A DNA stretch of 64,000 nt from an uncultured Acetatifactor sp. (GCA_910589655.1 CAJUTJ010000093.1:27121-91120); one strand, 5' to 3'; positions 27,259 to 36,327 are shown, counted from the first letter of the stretch. Numbers and translations are program-made. The notes: generated from the sequence alone by a model not told the origin.

Positions 27259-28758
27259 TTAATAAAAGACAGGCGACACCATTTCATAAAGAAAGCGAAT
27301 CAAGGGATTGGGCAGAATTCCCATCAACAGTACCAACGCTGCCAGCAATACAAGGGGAATTCCCATCTGCAAAGAAGGTTCCCTTTTCGTCAGATCCATG
27401 GATGCCGCTTCCTCCCCCGGGAAAAATCCTTTCATGGTAACGGGCAGCAGATAGCCCGCCGTTAACAGCGCGCTGACCAGCAGAACCACCGGACCCAGCC
27501 ATGAATAGACCTCTATGCCGGAGCGCAAAGCCCCTTGCGCCAGATACCATTTACTGATAAAACCGCCCGTAAGGGGAATCCCGATTAGAGCCATTGCAAA
27601 AATCGTATAGCACCACATCGTCCGGGGCATCCTTTTCCCCATTCCGTCAAGCTGAGCTACCCTTGTATATCCAAACTGATACAAAAAGATTCCCGCCGTC
27701 AAAAACAAACCGCATTTAATGAAAGCATGAGCTGCCGTGTGAAGCAGCGCTCCCGTCATTGCATCAGGGGTCAGCAGAGAAAGCCCGAATAAGATGTACG
27801 AAATCTGGCTTACCGTAGAATAGGCCAATCTCTTTTTCAGCACCGGCTCCCTGTATGCCAGAAGAGAACCCATGAAAACCGTAATCAGCGCCAATGTCAT
27901 CCATCCGTACTGCACCCATGTTCCCCTCAGAAAATCCGGCCCCACAATGTAGTACACCGTGCGGATAACCGCCAGCACACCGCTTTTTACGATTATCCCC
28001 GACAACACCGCGGAAGCCGGAGAGGGGGCGGCGGGATGCGCGGCAGGCAGCCATGAATGCAAGGGAAACATGCCCGCCTTGGCGCCGAATCCCAGAAGCA
28101 TGACAAACACTGCCGCAAGCAAGATTCCCCTATGCTCTTGTGCGGCCGCAATGTTCAGTGTGCCTCCGGCCGTAAAATTAAGTGTGTCGCAATAACGATA
28201 TAAAAAGACAATGCCAAACAATCCGCCGTAAGCTCCGCACATGGAATAGAACAGATATTTCAGCGCGGCCATAATGCTCTCTCTGGAGCCGTTGTGTAAT
28301 ACCATGGGCATGGAAACCAATGTCATCAGCTCGTAACACAAGTACATTGTAATCAGATTTCCTGCAAAGTCCAAGCCCACCAGTACCCCGTAAAGGAGAA
28401 GATAGAGGCCGAAAAATCTTTTCTCCTCTCCTTCCCGCTCCATATAAACAAAGCTATACAGCCCCACCGCCAGCCAGATTATGCTGACAAGAGTCACAAA
28501 CAGGCAGCCGATTCCGTCTATACGAAAATATATAGGGATCTTGTCCAGCAAGGTGAACAGCACCGCTTCTCTTTCACCGGTCCACGCCGCATACAGCGCT
28601 GCCGCTGCCGAAAGAACCAGCACCGCCGCCGTATAGACATGGAGCCCTCTCACGGAGCCTGCTGTTTTTCCACGTATATGCCCTGTAAAAGAAGATACCA
28701 GTAACAGGATACCTGCTATGGCAGGCAAAATGATAGGAACCAAAATCCAAAGATCCAT
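27259..28758 (-). CDS. MrpD/NuoL-like antiporter subunit
   Basis: A 499-residue membrane protein with about 14 helices. The buried Glu (MYLCYELMTLVSMP), the Lys before FPLHSWLPAAHPAAP, the Lys of LSGIIVKSGV and the Lys in GGFISKWYLAQG are all present, so it should be a competent ion channel module. The start at 28758 (MDLWILVP) is chosen for its AAGGAG ribosome site; an in-frame start 35 codons upstream would overlap the preceding gene and adds a non-membrane stretch. It belongs to the ten-gene Mrp-like operon. Confidence 0.88.
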   Translation of the reverse strand: MDLWILVPIILPAIAGILLLVSSFTGHIRGKTAGSVRGLHVYTAAVLVLSAAAALYAAWTGEREAVLFTLLDKIPIYFRIDGIGCLFVTLVSIIWLAVGLYSFVYMEREGEEKRFFGLYLLLYGVLVGLDFAGNLITMYLCYELMTLVSMPMVLHNGSRESIMAALKYLFYSMCGAYGGLFGIVFLYRYCDTLNFTAGGTLNIAAAQEHRGILLAAVFVMLLGFGAKAGMFPLHSWLPAAHPAAPSPASAVLSGIIVKSGVLAVIRTVYYIVGPDFLRGTWVQYGWMTLALITVFMGSLLAYREPVLKKRLAYSTVSQISYILFGLSLLTPDAMTGALLHTAAHAFIKCGLFLTAGIFLYQFGYTRVAQLDGMGKRMPRTMWCYTIFAMALIGIPLTGGFISKWYLAQGALRSGIEVYSWLGPVVLLVSALLTAGYLLPVTMKGFFPGEEAASMDLTKREPSLQMGIPLVLLAALVLLMGILPNPLIRFLYEMVSPVFY

Positions 28759-28834
28759 ATCTACACTCCTTTGTGCACTACTTCGTGTCTGCAAAATCAT
28801 TTCTCTGGTCTGCGCGCCCTGTTCTGCAGCCGGT

Positions 28835-30340
28835 TCAACGGAACATTTCCAGACCGGCTTCAATCATATGAATCACCGGCTCAGAATTAAGGCCGAGAAT
28901 CAAGTTTAAGATTACAAAGCAAATCAAAGCCGCCGATTTTCCGGGCTGTTCTCTCATATGAATGATTCTGTTTCCCTTAGATTCCCCGTCCTGAGAAGCA
29001 GGCGTATAAATACGAATTACCGTTTTCATGAAATAAACGGCATTTAATATGGTGCTGACGGCAAGAGCAATCAAAGTAATCAGCATCTTATATTCATGCC
29101 CCATGGCCGCCTGCGCAAATAGCAGCTTAGAGATAAATCCGGAAAACATGGGCAGCCCTACCATGGACAAGGCTCCCACCGTAAACGCCGCTCCCGCCAG
29201 TCTATGCCGAAACCCCGCCCCATGAAGTTCCTCGTAGCGGACGCTGTCGCCGGAGGCGTCCGTAAGCCCCGAAGCCGCTATGAACAACAGGGATTTGGTG
29301 GCGGCATGGGACAGCACGTGGTAAATGCTGGCTACCACGCCGATCTCCGTACCCAGACCGAACCCCATATAGATATAACCGATCTGTGCCACGGAGGAAT
29401 ATGCGATCATCCTGCGGATACTTTCTTCCTTGATGGCGCTGACGGAACCCATAATCATTCCCATAACTCCGAATACAAACAGAATATGGATTACCTTACT
29501 GCTGCAAATAATTTCGAAACCGATGACCCGGTAAAATATTTTAATCAATAAAAAAATATAACCTTTGGACACCAATGAGGATAAAATGGCAGCAGAGGAT
29601 ACCGTGGAGTATCCGTAGGCATCCGGAAGCCATGTGTGAAAGGGATACAGGGCGCTTTTAATCGCCAGCCCCACGGACATCAACACCAGCGAAACCATCA
29701 GCGGTATGCGGTACTCGCCCGATACTGCCAGCATTTCTACCTGCTGCCTGATATTACTCATCAGCAGATGCCCCGTCACACTATATAAAAAGCAGATTCC
29801 CAAAAGCAGTAAGCCGGAACCCAGCAGGCTCATAATCATATATCTGGCAGCCGCCTCGATGGTTCGTCCGTTCTGCCGGATCATAATCAATCCGCACGCT
29901 GAAATTGTATTAATTTCCACAAATACGTAGGCGGTAAAAAGGTCGTTCGTATAAATCAATGCCAGCAAGGAACAGAGCAGCAGATTTACCATGATATAAT
30001 AGAGGTTCTGCTTTGATTCCTCAATCTGCAGCAGCCTTTCCCGGACGCCCCCCGCCATGCTCAACAGCATAATAACGCAAAAGAACACTGCCATGAAAGC
30101 TTCCAGCACCCCTACTCTGATCTCGTTTCCCCATGGCGCCGGAAAATGCCCCATTCGGTAAATAAAAGGCTCTCCCAGACCGGCCACATATCCCAATACA
30201 CAGGAAGACATCAGCCCGATTATGACAATTACCGCCGTATTTACCTTCTTCGCCCATTTCCCGTCTAACACGGAACACAGGGGGCCCGAAAACAGGGATA
30301 AAATAATGGACATAAAAGGAAAATTCTGCACAAAGGCCAT
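28835..30340 (-). CDS. mrpD: MrpD-type antiporter subunit
   Basis: A 501-residue membrane protein. The gene follows MrpC directly, as in known Mrp and Mbh clusters, and overlaps its stop by one base (TAATG). The charge pattern FVEINTISA, AIKSALYPFHTWLPDAY, SSLVSKGY and HAATKSLLF is that of an active MrpD/MbhH subunit. It should exchange Na+ (or K+) for H+. Translation is probably coupled to mrpC. Confidence 0.9.
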   Translation of the reverse strand: MAFVQNFPFMSIILSLFSGPLCSVLDGKWAKKVNTAVIVIIGLMSSCVLGYVAGLGEPFIYRMGHFPAPWGNEIRVGVLEAFMAVFFCVIMLLSMAGGVRERLLQIEESKQNLYYIMVNLLLCSLLALIYTNDLFTAYVFVEINTISACGLIMIRQNGRTIEAAARYMIMSLLGSGLLLLGICFLYSVTGHLLMSNIRQQVEMLAVSGEYRIPLMVSLVLMSVGLAIKSALYPFHTWLPDAYGYSTVSSAAILSSLVSKGYIFLLIKIFYRVIGFEIICSSKVIHILFVFGVMGMIMGSVSAIKEESIRRMIAYSSVAQIGYIYMGFGLGTEIGVVASIYHVLSHAATKSLLFIAASGLTDASGDSVRYEELHGAGFRHRLAGAAFTVGALSMVGLPMFSGFISKLLFAQAAMGHEYKMLITLIALAVSTILNAVYFMKTVIRIYTPASQDGESKGNRIIHMREQPGKSAALICFVILNLILGLNSEPVIHMIEAGLEMFR

Positions 30341-30717
30341 TATTTCCCCTCCTTCCTCAACAGAACGGATATCTTGTCCAGATCCAGCGTATGATACCGC
30401 CGATATAACCGTATGGTCAGCGAAAGCATCAATGCCGTCACGGAGACGGAGACTACAATGCCCGTCAACACCAAACCACTGGGAATGGGATTGATATAGG
30501 CCTCCACATTCTGTATCCCGTCAGCCGCCACCGGAGCTTTCCTGCCATCGATGTAACCTTTCAGGGCAAGAAAAAGATAAGTGGCCGTATCCATAATATT
30601 TAAACCCACAATTTTTTTAATCAAATTCTTCTGTAAAAGCAGATTGGAAAAACCGATTCCAAACAAAATCACTGCCACGGCTTCCGGATAATTATGCAGT
30701 AAATGGTTTACGTTCAT
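30340..30717 (-). CDS. mrpC: MrpC-type (NuoK-like) antiporter subunit
   Basis: A 125-residue protein with three helices and a NuoK-like arrangement: ILFGIGFSNLLL, KKIVGLNIMDTATYLFL and PSGLVLTGIVVSVSVTALMLSL. MrpC is an essential small membrane subunit of Mrp antiporters. The start at 30717 (MNVNHLLH) has AGGAGG at 8 nt, and the preceding mrpB stop is one base away. Order and size match MrpC/MbhG. Confidence 0.9.
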   Translation of the reverse strand: MNVNHLLHNYPEAVAVILFGIGFSNLLLQKNLIKKIVGLNIMDTATYLFLALKGYIDGRKAPVAADGIQNVEAYINPIPSGLVLTGIVVSVSVTALMLSLTIRLYRRYHTLDLDKISVLLRKEGK

Positions 30718-30718
30718 C

Positions 30719-31681
30719 CTAATAGCCTCCTTTGCGGAACATAACATAAAAAGTATACATGGTTCCCGCCACGACGATACCCACGCAGATATTAAGCAGC
30801 AATATCAAACCGCTGCTCAGGATGGCTCCCGGATTCCCCAGCGGGATAATACTCTCTATGTGATTTGCGCCGGTATAAAAGGAATAGCTCTTGGCGATGC
30901 TGTAGCAGGCCAGCGCCCCGAAGCTCATACGGCGATAGGTCTTGGCGGTGAAAAATTTCTCCGTCTTGGCAAAGCCGAAGGCATTTAAATACAGAATCAA
31001 GCCCGCTCCGATTACCGCTCCGCCGGAGAAGCCTCCTCCGGGTCCCAAATGCCCTGCCAAAATAACATAAATCCCGAAAATGAAGATGGGTGGGACTAAA
31101 ATTCTCGCCGCCGTCTGTAAAATCACATCATTCTTCGGCTCATGGGATCTGTCGTTTGCTTCCCCGTATTCCTGATCTCTCTTCGTATCGGCCCGCAGCA
31201 GAATCAGCACGGTACAGGTGGCAATGAAAAGGACATGGGACTCGCCCAGAGTATCGAAGGCTCTGTAGTCCAATATCATTCCCGTAACAATATTCACGGC
31301 CCCTGTCTCCTGAAGGCCGTTTTCAATGTATCTTTCCGATACTTCATTGTTCACCGGATTGCCCGCCTCTCCGAACGGAGGCAAAGCAGACACCGCAATG
31401 AGAAGCATCATCACCAGAAAGATACAGAACAAAACGCTGAATACCTTATATATTCCGGCAAATATTCTCACTTCCGCATTGTGCTCTATATCGTACAGCT
31501 GCCGGAGATGCTGCTCTTTATCCTCGTCGTGGAGTCTGGTGATCTCCTCGTCTTCATGAAACGCTTTCTGGCTTTTCATCTCCAAAGTATCCAGAAACGG
31601 GTCCTTGTATCCTTCCAGCCAGCGCTTAAATTTATAGGAAAAAGTTTTTTCATATTTCTCCTGAGGAACTTTCCTGCTCAT
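30719..31681 (-). CDS. mrpB: MrpB/MbhE-F-like antiporter subunit
   Basis: A 320-residue protein. About 85 residues of charged cytoplasmic N-terminus are followed by one helix (about 80-100), a short outer segment NNEVSERYIENGLQETG, a second helix and then the MnhB domain (RILVPPIFIFGIYVILAGHLGPGGGFSGGAVIGA), which contains the conserved GPGGGFxGG. This is the combination of MbhE and MbhF, which in Mbh clusters are separate genes. The start at 31681 (MSRKVPQEK) overlaps the preceding stop as ATGA. The long charged N-terminal tail is not usual for MrpB. Confidence 0.85.
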   Translation of the reverse strand: MSRKVPQEKYEKTFSYKFKRWLEGYKDPFLDTLEMKSQKAFHEDEEITRLHDEDKEQHLRQLYDIEHNAEVRIFAGIYKVFSVLFCIFLVMMLLIAVSALPPFGEAGNPVNNEVSERYIENGLQETGAVNIVTGMILDYRAFDTLGESHVLFIATCTVLILLRADTKRDQEYGEANDRSHEPKNDVILQTAARILVPPIFIFGIYVILAGHLGPGGGFSGGAVIGAGLILYLNAFGFAKTEKFFTAKTYRRMSFGALACYSIAKSYSFYTGANHIESIIPLGNPGAILSSGLILLLNICVGIVVAGTMYTFYVMFRKGGY

Positions 31682-31962
31682 TTGTCCCCACCGTTCCCTT
31701 CCTCGTTTTCTTCCCGATTGTCCTCCTTGATGACCGCATGAATCTTCTTCAGAGTCACCAGAAACAGTACCGTTGTGACACCCGCCCCTACTGCCGCCTC
31801 TGTGATGGCCAGATCGGGGGACTCCAAGAGGATCCATATGATGGACATAATCAAGCTGTAAGACATAAAGATCAAAATGGTGTTCAACAGATTTTTGGAC
31901 AAACTGGCCGCCACGGCGCATACCACCAAGAACGCCAATAAGATACAGGTAAATATTGTCAT
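31678..31962 (-). CDS. DUF4040 / MbhD-like subunit
   Basis: A 94-residue protein with three helices (MTIFTCILLAFLVVCAVAAS, LLNTILIFMSYSLIMSIIWI, TEAAVGAGVTTVLFLVTL). ESPDLAITEAAVGAG is the signature of the DUF4040 domain that forms the C-terminal part of MrpA or stands alone as MbhD. The start at 31962 has GGAG at 7 nt and the preceding mrpG stop is one base away. The Lys/Glu-rich tail overlaps the next gene by four bases. Confidence 0.87.
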   Translation of the reverse strand: MTIFTCILLAFLVVCAVAASLSKNLLNTILIFMSYSLIMSIIWILLESPDLAITEAAVGAGVTTVLFLVTLKKIHAVIKEDNREENEEGNGGDK

Positions 31963-31963
31963 A

Positions 31964-32332
31964 TCACTGCTCCATCCTTTCTCCTTGCCTTTCTCTCCGG
32001 GCGGGCTTGTCCGCCTTTTCATAGTGCTTGTCCGGCTCTTCATCCGTAGTAATCTCCAGACGGGCAATCAGATGGGAAGATACCGGAGAAGAAAACCATA
32101 AAAATACAATGACCAAAAACAGCTTCAAAGAAGTAAAGTTCAGGCCGTTCATAATAATAAGCCCTATCATGGCGCTGCCGATTCCTAATGTATCTCCCAT
32201 AGCTGCCGCATGCATCCTGTTTAGCACGTATTTAAACCGGAATACCCCTATCATTTCCAAAATAAAAATGGCAAGACCGCTGAGCAAAAACGCGGCACCT
32301 GCAATAAATTTAATCCATTCTGCCGCCCACAT
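31964..32332 (-). CDS. mrpG: MrpG-type antiporter subunit
   Basis: A 122-residue protein with three helices and the MrpG-type segment FRFKYVLNRMHAAAMGDTLGIGSAMIGL. A hydrophilic C-terminus of about 35 residues follows. GGAGGG precedes the ATG at 5 nt, and the mrpF stop is one base upstream. It is a small structural subunit of the antiporter. Confidence 0.88.
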   Translation of the reverse strand: MWAAEWIKFIAGAAFLLSGLAIFILEMIGVFRFKYVLNRMHAAAMGDTLGIGSAMIGLIIMNGLNFTSLKLFLVIVFLWFSSPVSSHLIARLEITTDEEPDKHYEKADKPARRERQGERMEQ

Positions 32333-32333
32333 A

Positions 32334-32957
32334 CTATCCCTCCTGCCCCATGGTATCTTTTATTGCATTTTGTTGTTCCGAAACTTCCCTTGCCGCTTCT
32401 TCCTGCTTTAAGGTACATTTCCCTTTGCTTTCCGACTTCTTGTCCGAATGTCCTATGCTGCTTTTCCCGTTACTTTCCGAACACTTTTCCCAATGTTCTA
32501 TGCTGCTTTTCTCATTACTTTCCAAACACTTTTCCGAATGTTCTATGCTGCTTTTCTCTTTGTTTTCGGACTTTCTTTCAGGCTGCTCACAGGATCCCGG
32601 AGTGTTCCGGCTTGCGGATTTTCCGTTTCCGGTGTGCCCCTCCTTTTCCGCTGCTTCCTTTTTTTCCATGTACACGCCCATATATACTTTCGTCAGCACA
32701 ATCACCGCCAGAAAGCTGATCATGGCATATATAATACAGATATCCGCCAGATAACCCTCCCCCATCATCACCGTCAAAATGCCGATGATTACGATAACCA
32801 TTGTACCCATCATATTTACGGAGACGATTCTATCCGCTGTTCTGGGACCGATAATAGCGCGGAGCAGACAGAGGATTACCAACACCGCCAGCACAATGAG
32901 CACTGCCGTAAATAACCCATGATATGCCGCTTCCAGTCCCGCAATTCCTTTTCCCAT
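32334..32957 (-). CDS. mrpF: MrpF-type subunit with 15-residue tandem-repeat tail
   Basis: A 207-residue protein. The first 95 residues are a normal MrpF (three helices, RAIIGPRTADRIVSVNMMGT). The remaining 110 residues are a charged tail absent from typical MrpF proteins of about 90 residues. It contains three imperfect 15-residue units of the type ESNEKSSIEHSEKCS, encoded by three 45-bp DNA units at 32429-32563. The tail would lie in the cytoplasm. The repeats may vary in number among strains. The start at 32957 has only a weak ribosome site, suggesting coupling to mrpE. Confidence 0.85.
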   Translation of the reverse strand: MGKGIAGLEAAYHGLFTAVLIVLAVLVILCLLRAIIGPRTADRIVSVNMMGTMVIVIIGILTVMMGEGYLADICIIYAMISFLAVIVLTKVYMGVYMEKKEAAEKEGHTGNGKSASRNTPGSCEQPERKSENKEKSSIEHSEKCLESNEKSSIEHWEKCSESNGKSSIGHSDKKSESKGKCTLKQEEAAREVSEQQNAIKDTMGQEG

Positions 32958-32966
32958 TGCTTTCTT

Positions 32967-33431
32967 CTAACCTTCCTTCTCCAATTCCTCCAACAATTTC
33001 AGGCATTCCAGATTCTCGATTCCTTCCGACATACTCTCGTCCAGACAATGTACCGTGTACGTATCTTTTTCCAATGTCACTGTGATAGTCCCCGGCGTCA
33101 ATGTGATAACATTGGCAAGAAAGGCTCTTGCCGTAGGTGTCTTTAAATGTGTCCGGAACATGACCAGCTTGGGCTGTATTTCCTCCTTCTGGGTGAGAAT
33201 TAAGCGGAGCACTGCAAAATTGGCCACTATAATTTCTTTCAGCAGCAATAACAAAAACGCCATTATCTGAAAGACATGTTTTATATTTCTTTTTTCCTGC
33301 GCTATACTGTAATCCATGAATTTGCAGGTAAATGCAAACAGCACCGCGGCAATGATAAGCCCGAAAACAACTATTTCCAAGGTAATATTGCCGTTGAAAA
33401 TGACCCATAGCAAAAAATATAACAAATACAT
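32967..33431 (-). CDS. mrpE: MrpE-type antiporter subunit
   Basis: A 154-residue protein with two or three N-terminal helices followed by a soluble domain with TPTARAFLANVITLTPGTITVTLEKDTYTVHCLD, the hallmark of MrpE/MbhA. It is the first gene of the ten-gene operon. AGGAGG stands 5 nt before the ATG, and a strong sigma-A-type promoter lies 57 bp upstream. Confidence 0.9.
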   Translation of the reverse strand: MYLLYFLLWVIFNGNITLEIVVFGLIIAAVLFAFTCKFMDYSIAQEKRNIKHVFQIMAFLLLLLKEIIVANFAVLRLILTQKEEIQPKLVMFRTHLKTPTARAFLANVITLTPGTITVTLEKDTYTVHCLDESMSEGIENLECLKLLEELEKEG

Positions 33432-33487
33432 AAAATCCTCCTGCCCTCATTCTTCTAAATGTCAAATATTTCCGTTACGGCATCCAC

Positions 33488-33516
33488 ATTATACTCCTGT
33501 AAAATAAATAAGGCAA
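33488..33516 (-). promoter_or_regulatory. Promoter of the Mrp-like operon
   Basis: On the minus strand TTGCCT (33511-33516) and TATAAT (33488-33493) are exactly 17 bp apart, 57 bp before mrpE. Confidence 0.75.
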
Positions 33517-33580
33517 TAAATATAATTTTTCCCGTTTGGCAGCGGAAAAATCATATCTATTGCCCTTCACACATACTTAT

Positions 33581-34066
33581 TTATATAATTTCGACTTTTT
33601 CAAAATATTTAATCAAAATATCCGCACAATTTTCGGCCCCCAGCTTAGAAGTATCCAAAATCATGTGGTAATTGTTAACGTCCCCCCATACCTTACCGGT
33701 ATACTTATAGTAATAATCTGCCCGTTCCCGATCGTTCCCGTCCAGCATCTCCTTCGCATCCTCATAGGAAAGCGATTCCTTTTTCATAATACGCCTGATA
33801 CGATCCTCTTTATCGGCACATATGTATACATTAAATACATTGGGCTGATCCTTTAGGATTTCGGAGGCACAGCGCCCTAATATAATGCAGGAGCGGCCTG
33901 CCAGCTCCCGGATAACCTCTGCCTCATCACGGTAACTGTTTCCCTCCAGCTCATGTTCGATGTATGCCTTGTCATAGACGGGAATTTCCAGCTTCTTCGA
34001 CAGATTCTCCGCTATCATGCTGGCTCCGGTGCCAAAACGGCGACTCATAGTAATAACCAGATTCAT
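33581..34066 (-). CDS. Cytidylate kinase-like P-loop protein
   Basis: A 161-residue protein. It starts MNLVITMSRRFGTGASMIAENLSKKL, which is the altered P-loop of the cytidylate-kinase-like family, followed by IPVYDKAYIE, SCIILGRCASEIL and RIRRIMKKE. The family includes proteins whose substrate is unknown. The start at 34066 has GGAGGAG at 5 nt. A 128-nt structured leader precedes it, with hairpins CATCAC/GTGATG and GGCTT/AAGCC. It is a single gene with its own promoter. Confidence 0.85.
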   Translation of the reverse strand: MNLVITMSRRFGTGASMIAENLSKKLEIPVYDKAYIEHELEGNSYRDEAEVIRELAGRSCIILGRCASEILKDQPNVFNVYICADKEDRIRRIMKKESLSYEDAKEMLDGNDRERADYYYKYTGKVWGDVNNYHMILDTSKLGAENCADILIKYFEKVEII

Positions 34067-34193
34067 AATCACTCCTCCTCTGCCTTTCTTCTGTATAAAA
34101 TGAGGCTTTTCAAGCCATGGACTACCGGTATAATGCATCACGAAGTGATGGCAAGGCAGCGGCAGCTGACTTGAATTCTGCGTCAGCAGAGTC

Positions 34194-34222
34194 ATTATAC
34201 CACAGAAACCCAAACGTGACAA
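34194..34222 (-). promoter_or_regulatory. Promoter of the cytidylate-kinase-like gene
   Basis: On the minus strand TTGTCA (34217-34222) and TATAAT (34194-34199) are 17 bp apart. Confidence 0.7.
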
Positions 34223-34316
34223 GTTATGATTCGGCAGTGCCAGAAATCACCAAATAACAGTAGATCACGCAAAAAGCGCGTGAAAACACCTCGCGTTGAC
34301 AGCGAGTGAACAGTAA
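34223..34316 (+). repeat. Internally deleted MITE relative (copy C)
   Basis: TCACGC-hairpin-GCGTGAAAACACCTCGCG, then GACAGCGAGTGAACAGTAA, matches the right half of the 133-bp MITE at 58091. The left part (GTTATGATTC, CAGAAATC) is reduced. No clear target duplication remains. It overlaps the promoter of the kinase-like gene and precedes the RibD-like gene. Confidence 0.55.
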
Positions 34317-34438
34317 AAATAACAGCCCACAAAGCAAGATGAAACGGAAGGATGAAAAAACTTAATGAAAACTTCATAGAAACATAAGTTTGATTGTGGT
34401 ATTCTATTTGCAATACAACTAGAAATTTGGAGGAAAAA

Positions 34439-35119
34439 ATGGATAGACCAATTACAACGTTATTTATGCTTATGTCGGTTGACGGAAAAATCAGCACCGG
34501 AGCAACAGACAATTTGGATGTCGATAAAGACTTTCCTAAAATCGCAGGCGTAAGAGAGGGTCTGCATCAATATTACGAAATAGAACAGACAACTGACTTA
34601 TGGGCGCTCAATTCCGGCAGAGTACAGGAGAAAATGGGCGTCAACACGAAGAAAATGCCGAATAAGACCCCTGTTTCCTTTGTGGTAATCGACAACAATC
34701 ATTTGACCAAACACGGCATTCGCTATTTTTGCGCCCTGTCAAAAGAATTTGTTCTAATCACATCCAATACAAGTCATCCCGCATTTCAGGTGGATAAGGA
34801 CAACCTTCATATCATCTGTCAAAGCGAGTTGTCTTTGACGGATGCACTAGCAAAACTTAAATCGGAATATGGATGTCAGAGGATTACCATACAAAGCGGC
34901 GGCACATTAAACGGGCTGTTTCTTCGGGAAAAGTTATTTGATTATGTTGATATTGTTGTTGCTCCTGTTTTAATTGGCGGCAAGGACACATCCACTCTGA
35001 TTGACGGAAAATCTTTGCTGTCAGAAAATGAATTATCACAATTAGGGGTGTTGAAATTGCAGAAATGTACTGTTTTGGAAGACTCATATCTCAGATTGAG
35101 TTATAAGGTAATCCATTGA
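34439..35119 (+). CDS. RibD C-terminal / dihydrofolate-reductase-fold protein
   Basis: A 226-residue protein. It begins MDRPITTLFMLMSVDGKISTGATDNLDVDKDF and contains ITIQSGGTLNGLFLREKLFDYVDIVVAPVLIGG, matching the RibD-C reductase fold, which binds NADPH. It lacks the deaminase domain of true RibD and no riboflavin genes lie nearby, so its substrate is unknown. The start at 34439 has GGAGG at 5 nt. It is less GC-rich than its neighbours, which may indicate later acquisition. It is a single gene. Confidence 0.85.
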   Translation: MDRPITTLFMLMSVDGKISTGATDNLDVDKDFPKIAGVREGLHQYYEIEQTTDLWALNSGRVQEKMGVNTKKMPNKTPVSFVVIDNNHLTKHGIRYFCALSKEFVLITSNTSHPAFQVDKDNLHIICQSELSLTDALAKLKSEYGCQRITIQSGGTLNGLFLREKLFDYVDIVVAPVLIGGKDTSTLIDGKSLLSENELSQLGVLKLQKCTVLEDSYLRLSYKVIH

Positions 35120-35195
35120 CAACTTTCGGTTTGTCTACTAACTGTCTTAACTTTTCTCATTTTTCAAGGCTTTGCAGTATGTTTAACCTTAAAAT

Positions 35196-35400
35196 ATATA
35201 TCCTTTTCCCTTGTTTTTGCCCTTATGGGAGTTCGTAACATGAGGGAAAAGGATATAACACAAGGGAAAGCATAAGTACAAACTCACTTGCTGTATATTT
35301 AGAAAGAATTGGTGAAGGGGGGAAAAATAGAACGTAAAAAAGCAGCATTTTTCCAAAGCTGTTCTAATGCTCTATTTCAGCTTTGGAACAGCTTTAGTAA
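35196..35400. repeat. Two inverted repeats in a 325-bp gap
   Basis: ATATCCTTTTCCCT (35198-35211) pairs with AGGGAAAAGGATAT (35243-35256), and CACAAGGGAAAG follows as a third related copy. Further on, AAAGCTGTTC and GAACAGCTTT form an inverted repeat at about 35356-35395, with TAATGC next to each arm. These may act as terminators of the convergent genes. No coding sequence was seen in 35120-35444. Confidence 0.5.
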
Positions 35401-35444
35401 TGCTTGGTTTGCGGACTTTTAGAAGATAAGATATAACCGTAATG

Positions 35445-36320
35445 CTATAGTTTTTTCAAATAATGCCCGATAACACTGACTCCCTCATTTACTACAATAA
35501 AAGCCTTGGGGTCATATTTATGGACAATTGTTTTCAGACGCCCTACCTCATATTTTGACAACAGTATATATAAGATATGAGAACGGTCATAGGTATACGC
35601 ACCTAGCGTAGACCATTTGGTAACGCCTCTTCCCAGTTCCTGAAACACTTCTTTTTCCAATGCCGTAGTGTCGGCCTTGGTAATCACATGTACTTCTACA
35701 TTGATATTCTGTGTATGCACCTTATCCATAGCCACGGAATATACTGCGGCATAAATAACGGAGTACACCACTATGTCCAAATCAAACAGAAATGCACAGG
35801 TGCCGTAGAGCGCCAGATTCACCAGCAGCCCTACCTTGCCCACGCTGAAATCCTGCTTCCATCTCGTCAGCAGTACTCCCACGATGTCCATTCCGCCTCC
35901 CGAAGAGCCCATTCGCAGCATTATCCCCGATCCGGCCCCCGATATAATGCCTCCTACCACACAAGCCGCCATCACGTCTTCCACCACCGGGATAACGGGA
36001 ACCAAGGACAGGAACAATGTCATGGCAGTGACGGAGATCACCGTCTTGGTCAGGAATTTACGTCCTATCTTTGTAAAAGCCACTATAAAAATAGGAATAT
36101 TAATCAAATAGTAAATCACACCGGCAATGTCGAAAGCATTGAATTGCAGATGCAGAAATTCCGCAAGCAAAGTACGGATCACCTGACAGATTCCCATAAC
36201 CCCGCCGGTGTAAAGCGCAGCCGGCACTATAAAGAGATTAATTCCCGCTGCATACAAAAATGCACCTGCAATACATGCCAATGCCTTTTTTCCTTCGTCA
36301 AGCAATAATTTTTTATCCAT
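35445..36320 (-). CDS. YitT family membrane protein
   Basis: A 291-residue protein. Five or six N-terminal helices (LACIAGAFLYAAGINLFIVPAALYTGGVMG) carry the YitT pattern with GSSGGGMDIVGVLL, and the last 90 residues are a soluble DUF2179 domain (VEVHVITKADTTALEKEVFQELGRGVT). The function of this common Firmicute family is not established. It starts 8 nt after the trxA stop with no good ribosome site, so translation is probably coupled. It is the last gene of trmB-trxA-yitT. Confidence 0.9.
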   Translation of the reverse strand: MDKKLLLDEGKKALACIAGAFLYAAGINLFIVPAALYTGGVMGICQVIRTLLAEFLHLQFNAFDIAGVIYYLINIPIFIVAFTKIGRKFLTKTVISVTAMTLFLSLVPVIPVVEDVMAACVVGGIISGAGSGIMLRMGSSGGGMDIVGVLLTRWKQDFSVGKVGLLVNLALYGTCAFLFDLDIVVYSVIYAAVYSVAMDKVHTQNINVEVHVITKADTTALEKEVFQELGRGVTKWSTLGAYTYDRSHILYILLSKYEVGRLKTIVHKYDPKAFIVVNEGVSVIGHYLKKL

Positions 36321-36327
36321 ATCAGTT

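Noticed and set aside
32350..32915. Several overlapping plus-strand frames opposite mrpF
   Set aside because: They are by-products of the 45-bp tandem repeat on the coding strand.
23433..33431. Energy-converting hydrogenase or complex I operon
   Set aside because: No NuoB/D/H/I-like, iron-sulfur or nickel-site subunit is encoded; only ion-channel subunits are present.
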